Below are positions 44,595-54,187 of a stretch of 64,000 nucleotides of DNA, piece by piece. Location: NCBI GenBank assembly GCA_038727705.1, contig JAVYVJ010000001.1, positions 693,269 to 757,268 on the forward strand, written 5' to 3'. Below the pieces are notes generated by a model. The model saw only the letters and a list, made by a program, of their open reading frames with translations. It was not told the DNA's origin and did not search any database. Within the stretch, counting starts at the first letter, position 1. Every line of letters starts with the position of its first letter. Position numbers and translations under genes: made by a program. Source of the stretch: Zestosphaera sp. (GTDB taxonomy: Archaea > Thermoproteota > Thermoprotei_A > Sulfolobales > NBVN01).

Positions 44595-46940
44595 CTACTC
44601 CAGCCTACCCAGTACTTTAAGAATGTTTTCAGGCGTCAAAGGCAACCTAGTTATGTTGGCATTCAGCGCATTCGCCATAGCGTTGGATAGCGAGGCAGGC
44701 ATTGGTATCAATGCCATTTCACCGACGCCCTTAGCTCCGAAGGGGCCGTACTTAAATATGTCTTCCACGTAAATCGGCTTAGCTACTTCAGGCACGTCTT
44801 TAATCGACGGTATTACGTAGTCCGTTAAGTCCGCGTTGATCACCCTTCCCCTACTATCGAACACTAACTGCTCCATGAGGACGTAACCCATTCCTTGAAC
44901 GACTGCACCCTCGACCTGCCCCTCAACCTGTTGCGGGTTTATTATCCTTCCGGCCGCTAGAGCTGGCCACACCTTAAGCACTTTCACCTTACCGGTCCAG
45001 GTATCGACCTCGACCTCACTTACGACCGCTATGTAGCTGTAGGCTGGGTAGGCGACTCCCTGCCCTGCAGCGTCGTCAAACCTCCCTTTAGGCAGGAAGA
45101 AGTACCCGGTAGCGCTTAACTCAACCCCCCTGGAGAGCGCCTCCTTGATTAAATCCCTCCAGGAGATATATTTGGCGGGATCTCCTTTGACTTGGGCCTT
45201 CTCATCCTTAAGTATGATTTCCTCAGGACTTACACCTAGGATTGAGGCTGCGAGGGAGGTCAATCTCTCCCTTAACCTCGCAGACGCCACTAAAACGCCT
45301 ATGCCGCCTATGCTAGTACCCCTCGATGCGTGGGTTGCGCCAGAGTCAGGCGCGTCAGTGCTACCGAAAACTACCTTGACGTAGTCTGAGTGGATGCCAA
45401 GAACCTCACACACCATCTGAACATGTGATGATGTAGGCGACCCCTGCCCTATCTCCGTGATGCCCGTATATAGAGTTACTGAGCCGTCCTTCTCAACTTT
45501 TATGTAGGCGTTAGACCAGTCGGGAACCCCTCTTGAAGTGCTTATTCCATGCCAAGCAACACCTATCCCAATACCCCTCTTGAACCTGTCACTACGTTCG
45601 TTGAACTTCCTATACTCTTCGCGCTTTCCCTTCCACCCTGCTACCTCCGCCACCCTTCTAACCGCCTCACCTACACCTACGGAGTGATCCAGTAACTGTC
45701 CTGTAATGGTTTGCTTACCAGGTTCCAGAATGTTAATTAACCTGAACTCAACAGGATCCATACCTAGCTTCTCCGCCAGCAGATCCATCTGCCTCTCAAC
45801 AGCGAACTGTATTGAAGCGTTTCCAAAGGCTCTAAACGATCCCTCATACACTTTATTAGTGTACACCGCATAACCATCTATCTTAGCGTTGAGGACTTCG
45901 TAAGGTCCTGACGCATGCATAGTGGCCCTCCACAATATGAAAGGCGATCTATTAGCATAGGCACCCGTATCATGAACTATTGTGACATCAATAGCTTGAA
46001 GCTTACCGTTCCTATCGGCACCGCTCTTATACCTTATAATGGTCGCTTCCCTCTTTGGATGTATGCATATTGATTCTTCCCTGCTGTACAGTAGGAAGGC
46101 AGGTTTTCTGGTTAGGTACGCCGCCAACGCCGCTTTAGCAGCCACTAGAGGCCCTTCATCATCCTTACCTCCAAAACCCCCACCTACGTAGGGAACTACC
46201 ACCTTAACGTGACTTGATGGCACGCCAAGCACTTTAGCGGATATATCTCTCGCTAGGTGCGGGTATTGTATGCTACCCACTATCGTTATCCTACCCTCGA
46301 GATCCGGAATCGCCAGAGCTGCCTCAGTCTCTAAATAAGCGTGATCCTGATGGTGAGTTCTGTATTCATTCTCAACCACTACATCGGATTTGCTGAAACC
46401 GTCGTTCACATCACCTCTTACTACCCTAGTTTTGAAGGCTATGTTCGATCCCGTATTTTCGTGTATCAACACATTGTTCCTCATGGATTCTAGGGGATCG
46501 AGTACATACGGCAACGGCTCATAATCAACTCTAACCTCCTTCACAGCACTAAGCGCTCTCTCATGATCTGATGCAACCACCAACGCTATCACCTCACCGA
46601 CATACCTAACCTTCCTCTCAGCAAGTAGCGGCTGATCAGGCAACGCATACCCGACTTGATTAACTCCGGGGATATCGCTGGATGTAATCACTCGGCAAAC
46701 GCCCGGAGCTCTAAGAGCTTCAGAAGAGTCTATGCGTTTAATCAACGCGTGCGGCTCTGAGCTGAGAACTTGCTTTACAAAAAGGACCTCACTAGTTAGA
46801 TAGTCCTCAGTGTATTTAACCCTCCCCAACGCTTTGTTCAAGGCGTCCACTCTGGCAACGTTCTTACCTACAACTAGGAACTCCTTAGTTTCAAGCCATT
46901 TACTTAACAGTTTGTGTGGATCCTCGACCGAAAATCCCAT
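44595..46940 (-). CDS. molybdenum hydroxylase large subunit (cluster A)
   Basis: A 781-residue molybdopterin-binding subunit of the xanthine oxidase family. It contains GGGFGGKDDEGP, GSFRAFGNA and the C-terminal PFGAKGVGEMALIP, where the glutamate of VGE is the catalytic base of the family. The CO-dehydrogenase loop motif VAYRCSFR is absent (here YEGSFRAF), so this is not a CO dehydrogenase. Likely substrates are aldehydes or purine-like N-heterocycles. It heads the L-M-S operon. Confidence 0.93.
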   Translation of the reverse strand: MGFSVEDPHKLLSKWLETKEFLVVGKNVARVDALNKALGRVKYTEDYLTSEVLFVKQVLSSEPHALIKRIDSSEALRAPGVCRVITSSDIPGVNQVGYALPDQPLLAERKVRYVGEVIALVVASDHERALSAVKEVRVDYEPLPYVLDPLESMRNNVLIHENTGSNIAFKTRVVRGDVNDGFSKSDVVVENEYRTHHQDHAYLETEAALAIPDLEGRITIVGSIQYPHLARDISAKVLGVPSSHVKVVVPYVGGGFGGKDDEGPLVAAKAALAAYLTRKPAFLLYSREESICIHPKREATIIRYKSGADRNGKLQAIDVTIVHDTGAYANRSPFILWRATMHASGPYEVLNAKIDGYAVYTNKVYEGSFRAFGNASIQFAVERQMDLLAEKLGMDPVEFRLINILEPGKQTITGQLLDHSVGVGEAVRRVAEVAGWKGKREEYRKFNERSDRFKRGIGIGVAWHGISTSRGVPDWSNAYIKVEKDGSVTLYTGITEIGQGSPTSSHVQMVCEVLGIHSDYVKVVFGSTDAPDSGATHASRGTSIGGIGVLVASARLRERLTSLAASILGVSPEEIILKDEKAQVKGDPAKYISWRDLIKEALSRGVELSATGYFFLPKGRFDDAAGQGVAYPAYSYIAVVSEVEVDTWTGKVKVLKVWPALAAGRIINPQQVEGQVEGAVVQGMGYVLMEQLVFDSRGRVINADLTDYVIPSIKDVPEVAKPIYVEDIFKYGPFGAKGVGEMALIPMPASLSNAMANALNANITRLPLTPENILKVLGRLE

Positions 46941-47271
46941 CTAGGATTGCCCCTAATTAAACTCACTACCTATTAGTTAAAAACTGAGATCTAGTTGAGG
47001 ACTTCGGGCTTCATGCCATTTGATGTTGTTTAGTATCAGTCCTTGACTTCACGGATCTCGAGGGCTTCCTTCATTGAAAACCACGTCATCGTACTTCACC
47101 TGTTCAGAGCGACTCCAACCCACAGCCCCTCATCAAGCCCCTCGGGTCTTCATTACACAACACCTACACCGTGGGCAGGAGATCTCAAGAGCAATTAAAC
47201 ACCAACTATCATAGACCTTATACGAAACCTAAAACAGTGGCGTGAGGTACTGCTATGCATTCGGGAATCGT
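46941..47271. other. intergenic region with no gene
   Basis: I see no gene here. A TATA-like agtttttaacta on the minus strand (about 46971-46984) precedes the large-subunit gene. The rest shows no clear repeats or RNA motifs. Confidence 0.6.
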
Positions 47272-48621
47272 TTACTCAGTCCTTTTAAGCCAGACCCCGA
47301 CAGGTTTCTCGCTTAGAAGGCCCCCTCTAACCACTAGATGTCCTCTAATGACTACATGCCGTATCTCACCTTGAAACTCCCAACCAAGATAGGGAGTGAC
47401 CCTATTCTTGTATCGTAGCCACTCCTCAGTAACCCTCGTGCGTCCTCTAGGATCCACAATCACTAAATCTCCATCGCTGCCCACTCTCAGACCTCCCTTG
47501 CGGGGCCATAAACCAAAGAGCTTTGCTGGGTTCTCGGACATTAGCTTTGGTAGCACAGTTATTGGTAGCTCACCCTTCAAGGCCAAGTCAAGAAATACTA
47601 GAAAGAACGTCTGAACTCCGGAAATCCCAGCAGGCGCCTCCCATATGTTCTTCAACTTCTCCTCCCTAGCATGCGGTGCATGATCTGATCCCAGAGCGCT
47701 GATCACGCCTTCCTTAATAGCTCTCAGCAGGGATTCTCTGTGTGTCCTACCCCTTATGGGTGGGAACACCTTAATTAGTGCACCGTACTTGACATAATCA
47801 TCGTTGGTGAAGGTTATGTAGTGCGGACACACTTCACCGCTAACTTTGACGCCGTCAGCTGCTGCACGTCTAATCAGTTCTACTGCCTCGGTTGATGCGA
47901 CGTGAGCTATGTGCGCCCTCCCGCCAGTTCTCTTTGACAGAATAATTAACTTCAATATCGACATCTCCTCAGTGATGGGCGGTCTTGAATCCTCGTGTAT
48001 CCGTAGATCCGATCTCCCGGAGGTTGCTATTCTCTTAGTGAAGAACTCGACCAGGGACCTATCTTCGGCATGGAACATCAGAGTTAGCCCAAGCTGGGAG
48101 GATTTAGCAAGTATTTCGTAGAGGGTTCCCTCACTGGGTGAGGGTAAATCACCGACCGTGGGTCCCATATACACTTTAAAGCCAACAGCTCCTGCACCAA
48201 CCATATCCTCAAGCTCGTGTGAGTTTGAGTCATGAAGCACACCATGGAGTGCGAAGTCAACCCAAGCTTTACTCTCAAGTAGCTTTGCCTTATTAACCAA
48301 CTTACTTGAATTCTCAACAGGCGGCAGGGTGTTTGGGTGTTCAATAACGGTCGTGACACCGCCGACCGCGGCCGCTGAGGTCCCGTGTGAAAAATCCTCC
48401 TTATACTCCAGCCCTGGCTCCCTCATATGCACGTGCTCGTCAACCACTCCTGGGAAAATAAGCAAGTTGCTGGCCTCCAGAACCTCTTCAACTTCTGCTT
48501 GAGTAAGGTTATTTCCTATTGCTGTTACCTTACCCTCCACTATCTTAACATCCGCTCTGAGAAGGCCGTCAGGAGTTACAAGCGTGCCTCCTTTAACCAG
48601 CAGGCTGGCTCCATAACTCAA
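47272..48621 (-). CDS. dihydroorotase/allantoinase/hydantoinase-type amidohydrolase
   Basis: A 449-residue cyclic amidohydrolase. The metal site is visible as DEHVHMREPGLEYKEDF, the carboxylated lysine in VGFKVYMGP, RAHIAHVAS and GSDHAPH. Dihydroorotase is possible, but no other pyrimidine-synthesis gene is present; the position between two molybdenum hydroxylases fits allantoinase or hydantoinase. It shares an 81-base divergent promoter region with the second large subunit gene. Confidence 0.85.
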   Translation of the reverse strand: MSYGASLLVKGGTLVTPDGLLRADVKIVEGKVTAIGNNLTQAEVEEVLEASNLLIFPGVVDEHVHMREPGLEYKEDFSHGTSAAAVGGVTTVIEHPNTLPPVENSSKLVNKAKLLESKAWVDFALHGVLHDSNSHELEDMVGAGAVGFKVYMGPTVGDLPSPSEGTLYEILAKSSQLGLTLMFHAEDRSLVEFFTKRIATSGRSDLRIHEDSRPPITEEMSILKLIILSKRTGGRAHIAHVASTEAVELIRRAAADGVKVSGEVCPHYITFTNDDYVKYGALIKVFPPIRGRTHRESLLRAIKEGVISALGSDHAPHAREEKLKNIWEAPAGISGVQTFFLVFLDLALKGELPITVLPKLMSENPAKLFGLWPRKGGLRVGSDGDLVIVDPRGRTRVTEEWLRYKNRVTPYLGWEFQGEIRHVVIRGHLVVRGGLLSEKPVGVWLKRTE

Positions 48622-48652
48622 TTTAAGACCCTGTATATATTGAGGTGAGATT

Positions 48653-48669
48653 AAATAAAGTTAAAAATA
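48653..48669 (+). promoter_or_regulatory. A/T-rich promoter of cluster B
   Basis: The sequence aataaagttaaaaatag lies 34-50 bases before the TTG start at 48703, fitting an archaeal TATA region with a short leader. Confidence 0.45.
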
Positions 48670-48702
48670 GTTGCCACCCTATAGTTATGTGGACTGATTT
48701 AA

Positions 48703-51054
48703 TTGAGTGTTAAGATCACGTTCCTCAACTCCAAGACGCTTAGGAGAGACGGTGTCCCTAAGGTTAGGGGATCTCTCAGGTTTGTCAATGATTTGAAGAT
48801 TCCGGGAATGCTTATAGGTAAGATCGTCAGAAGCCCGTATGCGTTTGCCGACATAAAGAGTTTCGACGCCAGTGAAGCTGAGAAGTTAGGCGCTGTAGTC
48901 ATAACCCCCGCCGATGTTCCGCAGAAGCTCTTTAACCCTAGGCTGGTTAGCGTGAACGAAGTAACGTTCAAGGATCACGTAGTCCTGACTAAGAGACCAA
49001 GATATGTTGGCGACCCGATAGCTGCCGTCGCCGCTCCGACTGAGGAGCTGGCCCAGAGGGCCGCTGAATCCATTCAGATTAACGTAGAGAGGGTATATCG
49101 GCCAGTGCTTGACCCTTTTGAGGCTATGAGTCCTGCGGCGCCTCTAATACATGATAAGATCATGAAAGGAGACGAGTTTGTTAACGTCAAGAACAATATC
49201 GCAGCCGCCCTTGACTATTCAGAGGGCGACGTCGACGAGGCATTCAGGAAGGCTGATGTGGTGGTCGAGAGATTTTTTAAAAGTGGTAGGAGGTATCACA
49301 TGCAGCTAGAACCTAAGGCAGTTCTTTGTGTTCCCGAGGACGATGGTAGGATAACTATATACGCAACAACGCAGACAATCCACAATACCCGGATTCTCAT
49401 ACATCAAATATTCGACATACCCTTAAGTAGGGTGAACGTGGTTAAGATACCTTTAGGTGGTAGCTTCGGTTCAAGCATACAGACCAATGTACTCATTCCC
49501 ATAGCGGTGGCGCTATCTTTAAAATCTGGGAGGCCTGTTAAGATAGCCTACTCCAGAGAAGAGGACATGTTAGATCACTCCAACTTCACGTTCTTTTTCA
49601 GGATCAAAGTGGGCGTCAAGAATGATGGCACTCTCGCAGGTGCAGAGTTTGAGAACATCCTTGATGTAGGGGCCCATCAGATACAGCCTTACCCATTGCT
49701 GGGAACATCTTTAGGGTGGTTCATGTCCCTCTATAAGTGGAGGAATGTTAGGTACGTGGGCAGGGCCGTCTACACCAACAAGGTGCCTGGCTGTGCCTTA
49801 AGAGGTTACGGCGCGCCTGAAGTGACCTGGGCGGTTGAGGTTCTTATGGACGAGCTGGCTGAGATGCTGGGTATTGACCCGATAGATCTACGGCTGAAGA
49901 ACTATGTCGGTTTAGGAGACGTGTTCTGGGGTCAAGGACCAACCGTGAAGACCGTCATTAAGTCGGATGGTGTTCCAGAGTTACTTATGAGGGGTAAGGA
50001 GCTCATAGGGTGGAATGCGAGGGGGAGACCTGAGGATAAGGGAGGTAGGTTCAGAAGGGGTGTGGGTGTCGGCAGAGGCTTCCACACATCTGGTGCTGGA
50101 GGTCCGATATCGGGTGAGGTGATCGATTATTCAGGAGCGGTCCTCAAGCTGAACGAGGACGGGACTCTCGACTACATAACAGCCCTTCAGGATCATGGTG
50201 GGGGGACTCTTGATGCTCACATCAAGATAATAGCTGAGGAGTTAGGGGTTCCTCCCGATATGATAAACTTGTCGACTGCCTCCACGGAGAATACTCCATA
50301 TGATGTATGTACCCACGCTTCAAGAGGTACTTACGTTGGGGGCGAGGCGGCTAGGAGAGCGGCTCAAATAGTGAAGCAGAAGGTGCTCGAATATGCGATC
50401 AGGCTTCTGGGAAGGGTGGTTAGTCCTGAAGCTTTGCGGATCAAGTATGATGAGGAATTGAGGCAGGCCGTGGTGTTCGTGGAGGGTTTGCCGGACGTTA
50501 AGATAACCTTGAAGGATCTAGCTAGAGCAGCATGGCAAAGGAACTGGGGCACCATAGCGGCTGTCACGACCTATAGGGCCACCTCAGCACCGCCAAGCTT
50601 CACAGTATACTTTGTTGAGGTCGAGGTCGATACCTGGACCGGTAAGGTGAGACCTGTTAAAGTAGTTGCTGGGGCCGACGTGGGGACCCCTATTAACAGG
50701 GACCTTGTTGAGGGCCAGCTTCACGGAGGCTTCGCCATGGCTTGGGGCATGGCTTTCGTGGAGGACACTCCATACGATCTAGAGACAGGCGAATTGCTCA
50801 GCAAGGGGTTTATGACGGATTACAAGGTAGTTACTGCACAGGATATCCCGCCGTTGGAGGACTTCAAGGTGGTGATCGCCAATACTTACGAGCCCACAGG
50901 CCCGTTCGGAGCTAAGGGATTGGGTGAGGCTGCTATGAATCCTGCGGTAGGAGCCATAGCTAACGCTGTGTACAATGCGGTAGGGGTTAGGATCTACGAG
51001 CTACCGATGACTCCGGACAAGCTACTCAAGGCCATTAAAAGCAGGGGGAGGTGA
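48703..51054 (+). CDS. molybdenum hydroxylase large subunit (cluster B)
   Basis: A 783-residue large subunit. It has PLGGSFGSSIQTNV, ALRGYGAPE in the substrate loop, DHGGGTLDAHIK and the catalytic VGE-like glutamate in GAKGLGEAAMNP. The CO-dehydrogenase signature is absent. It differs from cluster A in length of loops and in the substrate-loop sequence (PGCALRGYG against YEGSFRAF), so the two enzymes probably act on different substrates. First gene of a second L-M-S operon on the opposite strand. Confidence 0.93.
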   Translation: MSVKITFLNSKTLRRDGVPKVRGSLRFVNDLKIPGMLIGKIVRSPYAFADIKSFDASEAEKLGAVVITPADVPQKLFNPRLVSVNEVTFKDHVVLTKRPRYVGDPIAAVAAPTEELAQRAAESIQINVERVYRPVLDPFEAMSPAAPLIHDKIMKGDEFVNVKNNIAAALDYSEGDVDEAFRKADVVVERFFKSGRRYHMQLEPKAVLCVPEDDGRITIYATTQTIHNTRILIHQIFDIPLSRVNVVKIPLGGSFGSSIQTNVLIPIAVALSLKSGRPVKIAYSREEDMLDHSNFTFFFRIKVGVKNDGTLAGAEFENILDVGAHQIQPYPLLGTSLGWFMSLYKWRNVRYVGRAVYTNKVPGCALRGYGAPEVTWAVEVLMDELAEMLGIDPIDLRLKNYVGLGDVFWGQGPTVKTVIKSDGVPELLMRGKELIGWNARGRPEDKGGRFRRGVGVGRGFHTSGAGGPISGEVIDYSGAVLKLNEDGTLDYITALQDHGGGTLDAHIKIIAEELGVPPDMINLSTASTENTPYDVCTHASRGTYVGGEAARRAAQIVKQKVLEYAIRLLGRVVSPEALRIKYDEELRQAVVFVEGLPDVKITLKDLARAAWQRNWGTIAAVTTYRATSAPPSFTVYFVEVEVDTWTGKVRPVKVVAGADVGTPINRDLVEGQLHGGFAMAWGMAFVEDTPYDLETGELLSKGFMTDYKVVTAQDIPPLEDFKVVIANTYEPTGPFGAKGLGEAAMNPAVGAIANAVYNAVGVRIYELPMTPDKLLKAIKSRGR

Positions 51055-51059
51055 TGTAT

Positions 51060-51971
51060 GTGACCTTCAACTCCAGACCCGCCCCAGTGAACCTAAGGAA
51101 TACGCGCATAATTCCTTTCAACTTTCAATACTTCGAGCCTGAGAGCCTCGATGAAGCGTTGCAGTTGCTCAGCCAATACGGGCCAGAGGCTAAGATCCTG
51201 GCAGGAGGTACCGACCTCCTAGTCAAGATGAAAATGCGAACGGTTGTACCTAAGTATATAGTAAACATCAAGCGGATCAGTAGGTTAAGGTATATAGTCA
51301 TGGATGGCGAATTGTTACGGATAGGCGCCCTGACGACATGGCGTGACTTAGAAAAATCAGAGCTGGTTAGAGAGGAGGTGCCGGCACTTCATGACGCTGC
51401 CAAGAGCATGGGTAGTGTGCAGGTTAGGTGTATGGCTACTGTGGGCGGTAACCTGTGCAATGCATCCCCAGCAGCAGACTCAGCACCCCCACTACTAGTA
51501 CACGAAGCAAAAGCAAAACTAACAAGCAAACAAAAAACAAGAACAATAAAAATAGAAGAACTAATCACAGGACCAGGGAAGACGACGCTGAGGTCTGATG
51601 AGTTACTCGAGGAGATCATAATACCTAGGAGAGGGAAGGGAGGGTCTTCCTTCATTAAGATAGGCAGAGTTGCCGTGGATTTAGCCATAGCAAGCGCGGC
51701 AACTTATGTGGTCGTTGAAGACGGGGTTGTGAGTGAGATTAGGGTGGCCTTAGGCTCCGTGGCTCCAAAGCCCATCAGAGCCAGGGGATGTGAGGCTATG
51801 TTGAAGGGAAGGAAGATTAACGATGATGTGCTTAGAGCAGCGTCTGAGGCAGTAGTCAGCGAGGTGAGCCCTATAGATGATGTTAGGAGTTCCGCTTGGT
51901 ACAGAAGGGAGGTCTCCAAGGCTCTAGTTTATGACTCGCTGGTAAGGTCTTTAGCCAGGGCTAGGAGGTGA
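51060..51971 (+). CDS. molybdenum hydroxylase FAD-binding medium subunit (cluster B)
   Basis: A protein of about 303 residues with the FAD motifs LAGGTDLLV and ATVGGNLCNAS, then LGSVAPKPIRA. I prefer GTG 51060, which lies 4 bases after GGAGGTGAT; the GTG at 51051 is inside that site. Two tracts (51150-51224 and 51419-51574) are nearly identical to the cluster A gene while the rest has diverged. It is followed by the small subunit after a 5-base gap. Confidence 0.93.
   Translation: MTFNSRPAPVNLRNTRIIPFNFQYFEPESLDEALQLLSQYGPEAKILAGGTDLLVKMKMRTVVPKYIVNIKRISRLRYIVMDGELLRIGALTTWRDLEKSELVREEVPALHDAAKSMGSVQVRCMATVGGNLCNASPAADSAPPLLVHEAKAKLTSKQKTRTIKIEELITGPGKTTLRSDELLEEIIIPRRGKGGSSFIKIGRVAVDLAIASAATYVVVEDGVVSEIRVALGSVAPKPIRARGCEAMLKGRKINDDVLRAASEAVVSEVSPIDDVRSSAWYRREVSKALVYDSLVRSLARARR
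51150..51224 (+). repeat. 75-bp near-identical tract in cluster B M-subunit gene
   Basis: Partner of 44461-44535 on the opposite strand, with three synonymous mismatches. Confidence 0.95.
51419..51574 (+). repeat. 156-bp inverted repeat copy in cluster B M-subunit gene
   Basis: Partner of 44111-44266 with 155 of 156 identical bases. The two arms are inverted and about 7.15 kb apart, flanking both large-subunit genes and the amidohydrolase. Confidence 0.97.
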
Positions 51972-51976
51972 GAACT

Positions 51977-52447
51977 ATGGTAAAGATCTCGTTTAAGGTT
52001 AACGGCAATGTGGTGTCGCTTGACGTCAACCCTAATGAATTACTAGTGAATGTCTTGAGGGATAGGTTGGGCTTGACCGGAACGAAATACGTATGTGGTG
52101 TGGGTGAATGCGGGGCATGCACGGTATTGGTCGATGGTGAGCCTACACTCTCCTGCCTAACACTTGCTGTAGAAGTCAGTGGGAAGGAGGTGACCACCAT
52201 TGAGGGATTGTCTAGGGAAGGTGAACTAAGCGAGGTGCAGAGGGCCTTCATTGAAGAGGGTGCTGTCCAATGTGGATACTGCATACCAGGGTTTGTGGTC
52301 ATGAGTGAATATCTGCTCAAGGAGAAACCAACACCGACTGAGGAGGAGATCAAAGAGTACCTGAGGGGTAACTTGTGCAGATGTACTGGATACATCAACA
52401 TAATCAAGGCTGTCAAGAAGGTTGCGGAATTAAGGACGCAATCCTAG
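51977..52447 (+). CDS. molybdenum hydroxylase [2Fe-2S] small subunit (cluster B)
   Basis: A 156-residue small subunit with cluster motifs CGVGECGAC and CGYCIPGFV/CRCTGY. The ATG at 51977 follows GGAGGTG at a normal distance, so the upstream GTG at 51968 is not the start. It completes the L-M-S operon. Protein divergence from the cluster A small subunit is clear, unlike the medium subunits. Confidence 0.93.
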   Translation: MVKISFKVNGNVVSLDVNPNELLVNVLRDRLGLTGTKYVCGVGECGACTVLVDGEPTLSCLTLAVEVSGKEVTTIEGLSREGELSEVQRAFIEEGAVQCGYCIPGFVVMSEYLLKEKPTPTEEEIKEYLRGNLCRCTGYINIIKAVKKVAELRTQS

Positions 52448-52591
52448 CATTCTAGCACACAGATCTTATTAGGGCATTTGGATCCTCAGCGTATTTGAAT
52501 TTCACTAATACCGCACAACTTAAGCTAGCCGGCAATATCTGAACATAGACTTGCCCAACACGGGCCTTTAGTCAGTAACCACAGCGTATGA

Positions 52592-52603
52592 CTTATTAAT
52601 AAG
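52592..52603 (+). promoter_or_regulatory. TATA-like palindrome upstream of PsiE-like gene
   Basis: The sequence cttattaataag is a 12-bp palindrome about 32-43 bases before the GTG at 52635. It is probably the TATA box, since a similar ttattaata precedes the gene at 24034. Confidence 0.45.
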
Positions 52604-52634
52604 CTAAGTCAGGTATAATTCCAAGGGCATCAGC

Positions 52635-53078
52635 GTGGGGCTTACGTCAACGCACGCTAAAGTGAGGGGAATTGTAAACCTAATGATGTACTTGGTAGAC
52701 GTGGTGATCCTAGCAACTCTAGGCATCATGATAGTCATAACTCTATACTACCTTGTAAGGGATTTGGGGCAACTCGTATCCTACACCTCAACAGTAAATG
52801 AGCTAAAGCTGATTGTTGACTACATACTACTGCTCTTCATATTTTCGGAACTCCTTAGAAGCGTCCTGGCTGTGAGGGGTGAGGAGTATCTACTAGCGTT
52901 AATGGAGACGGCGGCGGTTATAGCTATTAGGGAGATATACATATCGGTAATCTCGAAAACTACTGTGGACCTCTTTGTCAGTAGTGTTTCCCTAGTAGCG
53001 GTCATACTGGCCCTCTGGATCGTTAAAACTAGAGTCTACGTTAAGAGAGTACGAGAGCAACGGATTTTGGCCTCCTAG
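52635..53078 (+). CDS. PsiE-like four-TM membrane protein
   Basis: A 147-residue protein with four predicted TM helices and the PsiE-type pattern LLLFIFSELLRSV and ETAAVIAIREIYIS. PsiE is phosphate-starvation inducible in E. coli, but its function is unclear. The GTG start is near a TATA-like palindrome, so the mRNA is short-leadered. No link to neighbours is evident. Confidence 0.72.
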   Translation: MGLTSTHAKVRGIVNLMMYLVDVVILATLGIMIVITLYYLVRDLGQLVSYTSTVNELKLIVDYILLLFIFSELLRSVLAVRGEEYLLALMETAAVIAIREIYISVISKTTVDLFVSSVSLVAVILALWIVKTRVYVKRVREQRILAS

Positions 53079-53199
53079 AATTTTCCTTCTTAACCTACGT
53101 CCTTCAGGCTTTTAGAGTTAGAGGACGAGGGTTGTTCAATGCTACGCATTGATTTCCATTTTTTAACCTTAACACGTTCTAACAATAGGTGGTTCTAAC

Positions 53200-54171
53200 T
53201 TGGTCAGACTTCTTCTGATTAAGGGTCGCGAGCTTGAGGAATTGCTTAAGCCTGAGGTACTGATACCTGAGATCGAGCAGGGATTCATTAAATTTTCGCG
53301 GAATGAAACCGTAACCCCCTCCAGGACGGTTATGTGGGTTGAGGGCAACTGGTGGGGTGTCATGCAGTCATACGTACCTGGCTACGGAGTGGGTGTGAAG
53401 GTAGTTAGTTTAATACCTCAGAATCCTGGTAGAGGGCTACCTACCATACAGGCTGTGGTGGCCTTATTCGACGCAGTGACCGGAACTCCCGTGGCAGTTG
53501 TGGAGGGCGGCATCCTGACGGCTCTGAGAACTGGTGCAGCAAGTGCGGTTTCGGCGAAATACATGGCTCCTAGGGAGTCAGGACCTGTAGGGATAATAGG
53601 GACGGGCTTTCAGGCAAAGCAACAACTCAAGTTTATAGCCTCCGTCTACAAGACGGATGACGTGATAATCTATGACGTAAGAGGTGAGGCGATGAAGTCC
53701 TTTAAGGCTTGGGCTATGGATGCTGGGTTCAGAGTCATGGAGGCCTCTTCACATGAGGACCTAGTGAGAAGATCTAGGGTCATTGTTGAAGCGTCCACGA
53801 CCAAAGAGCCCGTGATCTTTGGCAGGTGGTTAGGTAGGAATCAACATGTTGTGAGCATAGGTGCTCACGCGAGGGACCATAGAGCGCTAGATGACGGTGC
53901 AATAACTAAATTCAGTAAAGTCGTAGTTGACTCTAGGAAGGCAGTACTTGAGGAGACTGGTGACATACGAGTGCCGATAGAACGAGGTCTCATAAGGATT
54001 GATGACGTGGCTGAATTAGGTGAGGTGGCTTCAGGCATTAAGAAAGGTCGTGAGGGTGATGAACTAACCTTATTTAAGAGTGTAGGTCTGGCAATACAGG
54101 ACGTGTGTGCAGCCGCCCTCGCCTACAAACTCGCCAGAGCCAGAGGCTTAGGTACTGAGGTGGAGCTCTAA
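53200..54171 (+). CDS. ornithine cyclodeaminase/mu-crystallin family protein
   Basis: A 323-residue protein of the ornithine cyclodeaminase/archaeal alanine dehydrogenase family, with an NAD-binding GTGFQAKQQL in the Rossmann half and the family's LRTGAASAVSAKYMA segment. Members make proline from ornithine, or interconvert alanine, lysine derivatives or ketimines. The TTG start is preceded by TATA-like ttttttaacc (53158-53167), so it is probably leaderless. No arginine or proline pathway gene is adjacent, though a DDAH-type enzyme is 7 kb away. Confidence 0.85.
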   Translation: MVRLLLIKGRELEELLKPEVLIPEIEQGFIKFSRNETVTPSRTVMWVEGNWWGVMQSYVPGYGVGVKVVSLIPQNPGRGLPTIQAVVALFDAVTGTPVAVVEGGILTALRTGAASAVSAKYMAPRESGPVGIIGTGFQAKQQLKFIASVYKTDDVIIYDVRGEAMKSFKAWAMDAGFRVMEASSHEDLVRRSRVIVEASTTKEPVIFGRWLGRNQHVVSIGAHARDHRALDDGAITKFSKVVVDSRKAVLEETGDIRVPIERGLIRIDDVAELGEVASGIKKGREGDELTLFKSVGLAIQDVCAAALAYKLARARGLGTEVEL

Positions 54172-54187
54172 CTACCTGAGCCTAGGC

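Noticed and set aside
48703..51054. Possible CO dehydrogenase large subunit
   Set aside because: The diagnostic VAYRCSFR loop is missing, so it is called a general molybdenum hydroxylase.
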